This document shows positions 13,913 to 16,186 of a stretch of DNA of 16,186 bases, one piece after another. The notes beneath the pieces were generated by a model. It saw only the letters and a program-made list of their open reading frames with translations, ran no database searches and was not told the DNA's origin. Source of the DNA: Saprospiraceae bacterium (GTDB taxonomy: Bacteria > Bacteroidota > Bacteroidia > Chitinophagales > Saprospiraceae); the NCBI GenBank assembly GCA_027031145.1, contig JALVEG010000083.1, positions 1 to 16,186 of the forward strand, given 5' to 3'. Every line of letters begins with the position of its first letter. The first letter of the stretch is position 1. The position numbers and the translations under genes were made by a program.

Positions 13913-15519
13913 TATTTATTATTTTGCTTCTCCAATGCAGCCTTTATAAATGCTATAAACAATGGATGTGGTTTTACGACACGGCTTTTATATTCCGGAT
14001 GAAACTGGACACCGATAAAAAAAGGATGATCTTTGTATTCCACTACTTCCACAAGATTGGAAACAGGGTTTTTTCCGACTGCTTTTAGTCCTTTGGCTTC
14101 AAATTGATCAATATATTTATTGTTGAATTCATATCGATGACGGTGCCGTTCCTGTATTTCGGTTGTACCATAATATTTTGCCGTTTTGGAATTTTTATCC
14201 AATGTACATTTGTACGCTCCCAATCTCATAGTACCGCCTTTGTTTATCAAATTGACCTGTTCCTGCATAAGGTCAATAACAGGATGAGGTGTTTTTGAAT
14301 CAAATTCGGTGGAATTGGCATTTTCCAAATTCAAAACATTGCGGGCAAATTCTATCACGGCTATTTGCATACCAAGGCAAATACCAAGAAAAGGGATATT
14401 ATTTTCTCTGGCATATTTTACAGCATTGAGTTTTCCTTCTATCCCTCTTTCTCCAAATCCGGGTGCTACCAAAATACCCGTTACATTTTTCAAAATTTCA
14501 GCTGTGTTTTTTGACAGTTCTTCGGCTTTAACAGGTATTACATTGACTTTTGTTTCATTGTTGGCACCGGCATGGATAAATGATTCTATTATGGATTTGT
14601 ATGAGTCCATCAATTCTATATACTTTCCGACAAGAGCAATATTAACCGTATGTTTAGGGTTTTTTAGTTTTTTAAGATGTTCTTTCCATGTAGTAAGTTT
14701 TGCTTCTACTTTGTTCGGCATATCTAGTTTTTCCAATACAATATCGTCAAGATTTTCTTTCTGCAAAAGCAATGGTACATCATAAATGGTTTCGGCATCA
14801 ATAGCTTCGATCACATCCTGTTTTCTTACGTTGCAAAACAAAGCTAACTTTTCTTTTATTTCATCGGTTATAGGTCTTTCTGTTCTGCAAGCCAGTATAT
14901 CCGGTTGGATACCGACATGAAGCAATTCTTTTACAGAGTGCTGAGTGGGCTTTGTTTTAAGTTCCTGAGATGTTTTGAGATATGGTATCAACGTAAGATG
15001 AATAGTCAAAACATCATTTTTAGGAAGGTCTCTTTTTAGCTGACGCAATGCTTCCAGATATGGCAATGACTCTATATCTCCGACAGTACCACCCAATTCG
15101 GTAATGATAATATCATAGTCTCCTTTATATTCCAATAACCTGAATCTTCTTTTGATTTCATTGGTGATATGCGGTACAATTTGAACTGTTTTTCCAAGAT
15201 AATCCCCTCTTCTTTCTTTTGAAATAACCGTTTGATATATTCGTCCGGTCGTTACATTGTTTGCCTGTGAAGTGGGAATGTTCAAAAAACGTTCATAATG
15301 TCCGAGATCAAGATCTGTTTCTGCTCCGTCATCCGTTACATAACATTCACCGTGTTCATAAGGATTGAGAGTACCCGGATCTACATTGATATATGGGTCA
15401 AACTTTTGGATTGTAACTTTCAATCCGCGCTCAAGAAGAAGCTTTCCCAGTGAAGCTGCAATGATTCCTTTACCAAGAGAAGATGTTACACCACCCGTAA
15501 CAAATATATATTTTGCCAT
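13912..15519 (-). CDS. pyrG: CTP synthase
   Basis: The 535-residue enzyme makes CTP from UTP, ATP and glutamine, the last step of de novo pyrimidine nucleotide synthesis, in the cytosol. The N-terminal synthetase domain starts MAKYIFVTGGVTSSLGKG (P-loop at 8-18) and has DPYINVDPGTLNPYEHGE (41-58) and ELGGTVGDIES (141-151). The C-terminal class I glutamine amidotransferase domain has the nucleophile Cys381 in GICLGMQ, with His507 and Glu509 in QFHPE. Length is typical and all key residues are present. A TACCTTTG -7 element lies 42 bp upstream. It is the first gene of a three-gene minus-strand operon with a TAATG overlap into the next gene. Confidence 0.97.
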   Translation of the reverse strand: MAKYIFVTGGVTSSLGKGIIAASLGKLLLERGLKVTIQKFDPYINVDPGTLNPYEHGECYVTDDGAETDLDLGHYERFLNIPTSQANNVTTGRIYQTVISKERRGDYLGKTVQIVPHITNEIKRRFRLLEYKGDYDIIITELGGTVGDIESLPYLEALRQLKRDLPKNDVLTIHLTLIPYLKTSQELKTKPTQHSVKELLHVGIQPDILACRTERPITDEIKEKLALFCNVRKQDVIEAIDAETIYDVPLLLQKENLDDIVLEKLDMPNKVEAKLTTWKEHLKKLKNPKHTVNIALVGKYIELMDSYKSIIESFIHAGANNETKVNVIPVKAEELSKNTAEILKNVTGILVAPGFGERGIEGKLNAVKYARENNIPFLGICLGMQIAVIEFARNVLNLENANSTEFDSKTPHPVIDLMQEQVNLINKGGTMRLGAYKCTLDKNSKTAKYYGTTEIQERHRHRYEFNNKYIDQFEAKGLKAVGKNPVSNLVEVVEYKDHPFFIGVQFHPEYKSRVVKPHPLFIAFIKAALEKQNNK

Positions 15520-15560
15520 GTTAATCTATTTAAAGGTTGAGTACCTGTTGTTACGGAATA

Positions 15561-15568
15561 CAAAGGTA
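15561..15568 (-). promoter_or_regulatory. Bacteroidota -7 promoter element for pyrG
   Basis: On the minus strand this reads TACCTTTG, an exact match to TANNTTTG. It lies 42 bp before the pyrG ATG, predicting a leader of about 35 nt. I see no clear -33 TTG at the right distance, so support is partial. Confidence 0.5.
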
Positions 15569-15641
15569 GTAAAAAAGATTTGATAGCAGGTAGTGTATAT
15601 ATGAAAAGTTAGTATCAATAAATCGTTATGAAAAATGCGGG

Positions 15642-15890
15642 TTAACTATGCTTTTCGATTATTTTTTTGATTTCTTTTATACTTAATCCTGTAATATTGG
15701 AAAGCATATTAATAGAAATACCATTTTGTTTACCTTTAATTATTACATCAATGGTCTTTTTTTCAATACCTTTTTCAATACCTTTTTTCTCATATTTTTC
15801 CACTCATTGCCTCCCATCGAAAAAAATTCTACGGGGTAAATCTAACTCCTATACCTCAATAAACTCGATAACCGAAAGAAAAACCTACCC
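15642..15890 (-). pseudogene. Decayed C-terminus of an Rpn-like (PD-(D/E)XK) nuclease/transposase family protein
   Basis: On the minus strand, the frame from 15803 to the TAA at 15644-15642 reads VEKYEKKGIEKGIEKKTI, continues with IIKGKQNGISINML, and ends EIKKIIEKHS. The Lys/Glu/Gly heptad-like repeat followed by a small helix-turn-helix is the usual C-terminal end of Rpn-family recombination-promoting nucleases. Upstream the same frame continues as EFIEV-stop-ELDLPRRIFFDGRQ-stop, so it holds two in-frame stops. A one-base shift in an A-run near 15795 would instead join it to IYPVEFFSMGGNEW. No start codon or catalytic core is left. The remnant fills part of the 460-bp gap 15520-15979. Family assignment rests on pattern only. 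Confidence 0.45.
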
Positions 15891-15952
15891 CCAAGGCGAA
15901 ATAGGAATGCACCTCTTTGTTCATTTTTAACCAATAATTGAATATGAATTTG

Positions 15953-15960
15953 TACTTTTG
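15953..15960 (+). promoter_or_regulatory. Candidate -7 element for the flippase-like gene
   Basis: TACTTTTG matches TANNTTTG and ends 19 bp before the ATG at 15980. No convincing -33 element is visible at the normal spacing. Confidence 0.4.
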
Positions 15961-15979
15961 ATTAATTATTGCTAAATCA

Positions 15980-16186
15980 ATGGTCAAAAAGAAAAGAACA
16001 AATATCATAAATATAATATTAAAACTGGTTTTGGTTTTGCTTTTTGTCTATGTGATATACAAACAAACCTTTATTGACAATGATGCAGGATTGATGTGGA
16101 AGGAAGTAAAATCCAATCTTTATAACAGCAATATTTTTTTATTAGCATTAACATTTTTGTTAATGTTCTTAAATTGGAGTTTGGAG
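15980..16186 (+). CDS. Flippase-like / lysylphosphatidylglycerol synthase TM family protein, 5' part
   Basis: The first 69 codons of a gene that runs off the right edge. The sequence starts MVKKKRTN, then a hydrophobic segment at about 13-27 (LKLVLVLLFVYVIY), a polar loop with MWKEVKSN (about 40-47), and a second hydrophobic segment ending FLLMFLNWSLE at the window edge. The LNWSLE end of the second segment is characteristic of the multi-pass membrane family that includes YbhN/AglD-type and lysylphosphatidylglycerol synthase membrane domains; Bacteroidota members are usually annotated as flippase-like. Substrate is unknown. The start is supported by a TACTTTTG promoter element just upstream and by basic residues before the first membrane segment. 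Confidence 0.7.
   Translation, partial: MVKKKRTNIINIILKLVLVLLFVYVIYKQTFIDNDAGLMWKEVKSNLYNSNIFLLALTFLLMFLNWSLE

Noticed and set aside
14309..14785. 158-codon plus-strand open frame inside pyrG
   Set aside because: Antisense shadow of a clearly identified CTP synthase; no coding signature of its own.
15667..15930. 87-codon plus-strand open frame
   Set aside because: It is the complement of the Rpn-like remnant; its repeated Ile-Pro-Phe pattern is the antisense of the KKGIEKGIEKK repeat.

Overview
The window is AT-rich chromosomal DNA from a member of the phylum Bacteroidota. Supporting this are a gldA-gldF-gldG gliding-type ABC transporter cluster, a secreted nuclease ending in a type A sorting domain of the type IX secretion system (T9SS), an OmpA-family protein with a Bacteroidota-style variant motif, several lipoproteins, and promoter -7 elements that fit the phylum's TANNTTTG consensus. 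I cannot name a genus. There are no rRNA or tRNA genes, CRISPR arrays or intact insertion sequences.

Layout. Positions 1-1258 look accessory: a small lipoprotein and an antitoxin-like protein with no visible toxin. Positions 1259-4489 encode GldA (ATPase), GldF (permease) and GldG (auxiliary membrane protein) in tight tandem. A 418-bp repeat-rich gap follows, with a 20-bp tandem repeat and a GC-rich hairpin block. Beyond it lies a DUF4340 protein, a usual partner of GldG-type transporters, whose frame has no ATG start, and then an alpha/beta hydrolase. Positions 6744-6867 hold hairpins between convergent genes. Next are an OmpA-family envelope protein (minus), the T9SS-exported endonuclease/exonuclease/phosphatase-fold enzyme (plus) and a DEAD-box RNA helicase with a DbpA-like C-terminal domain (minus). 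The last full operon is minus-strand pyrG - alpha/beta hydrolase - lipoprotein, with overlapping or nearly touching ends. The right edge holds a decayed Rpn-like nuclease C-terminus (minus) and the start of a flippase-like / lysylphosphatidylglycerol synthase membrane protein (plus, cut by the window).

How the genes fit together. GldA, GldF and GldG should form one inner-membrane ABC complex, with the DUF4340 protein as a likely periplasmic accessory. The nuclease depends on a T9SS encoded elsewhere. PyrG (CTP synthesis) and the helicase are housekeeping functions.

Most of the unexplained structure is intergenic. A short motif, CTACTCAGGYAG, often followed by GGGTGCTTTT, occurs several times in three intergenic regions. 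A second hairpin family, GTCGCCCC-N4-GGGGCTTTT, occurs twice. A terminator-like hairpin lies about 48 nt upstream of the helicase start. I found no convincing new multi-gene system; the dispersed motif is the best candidate for something undescribed.
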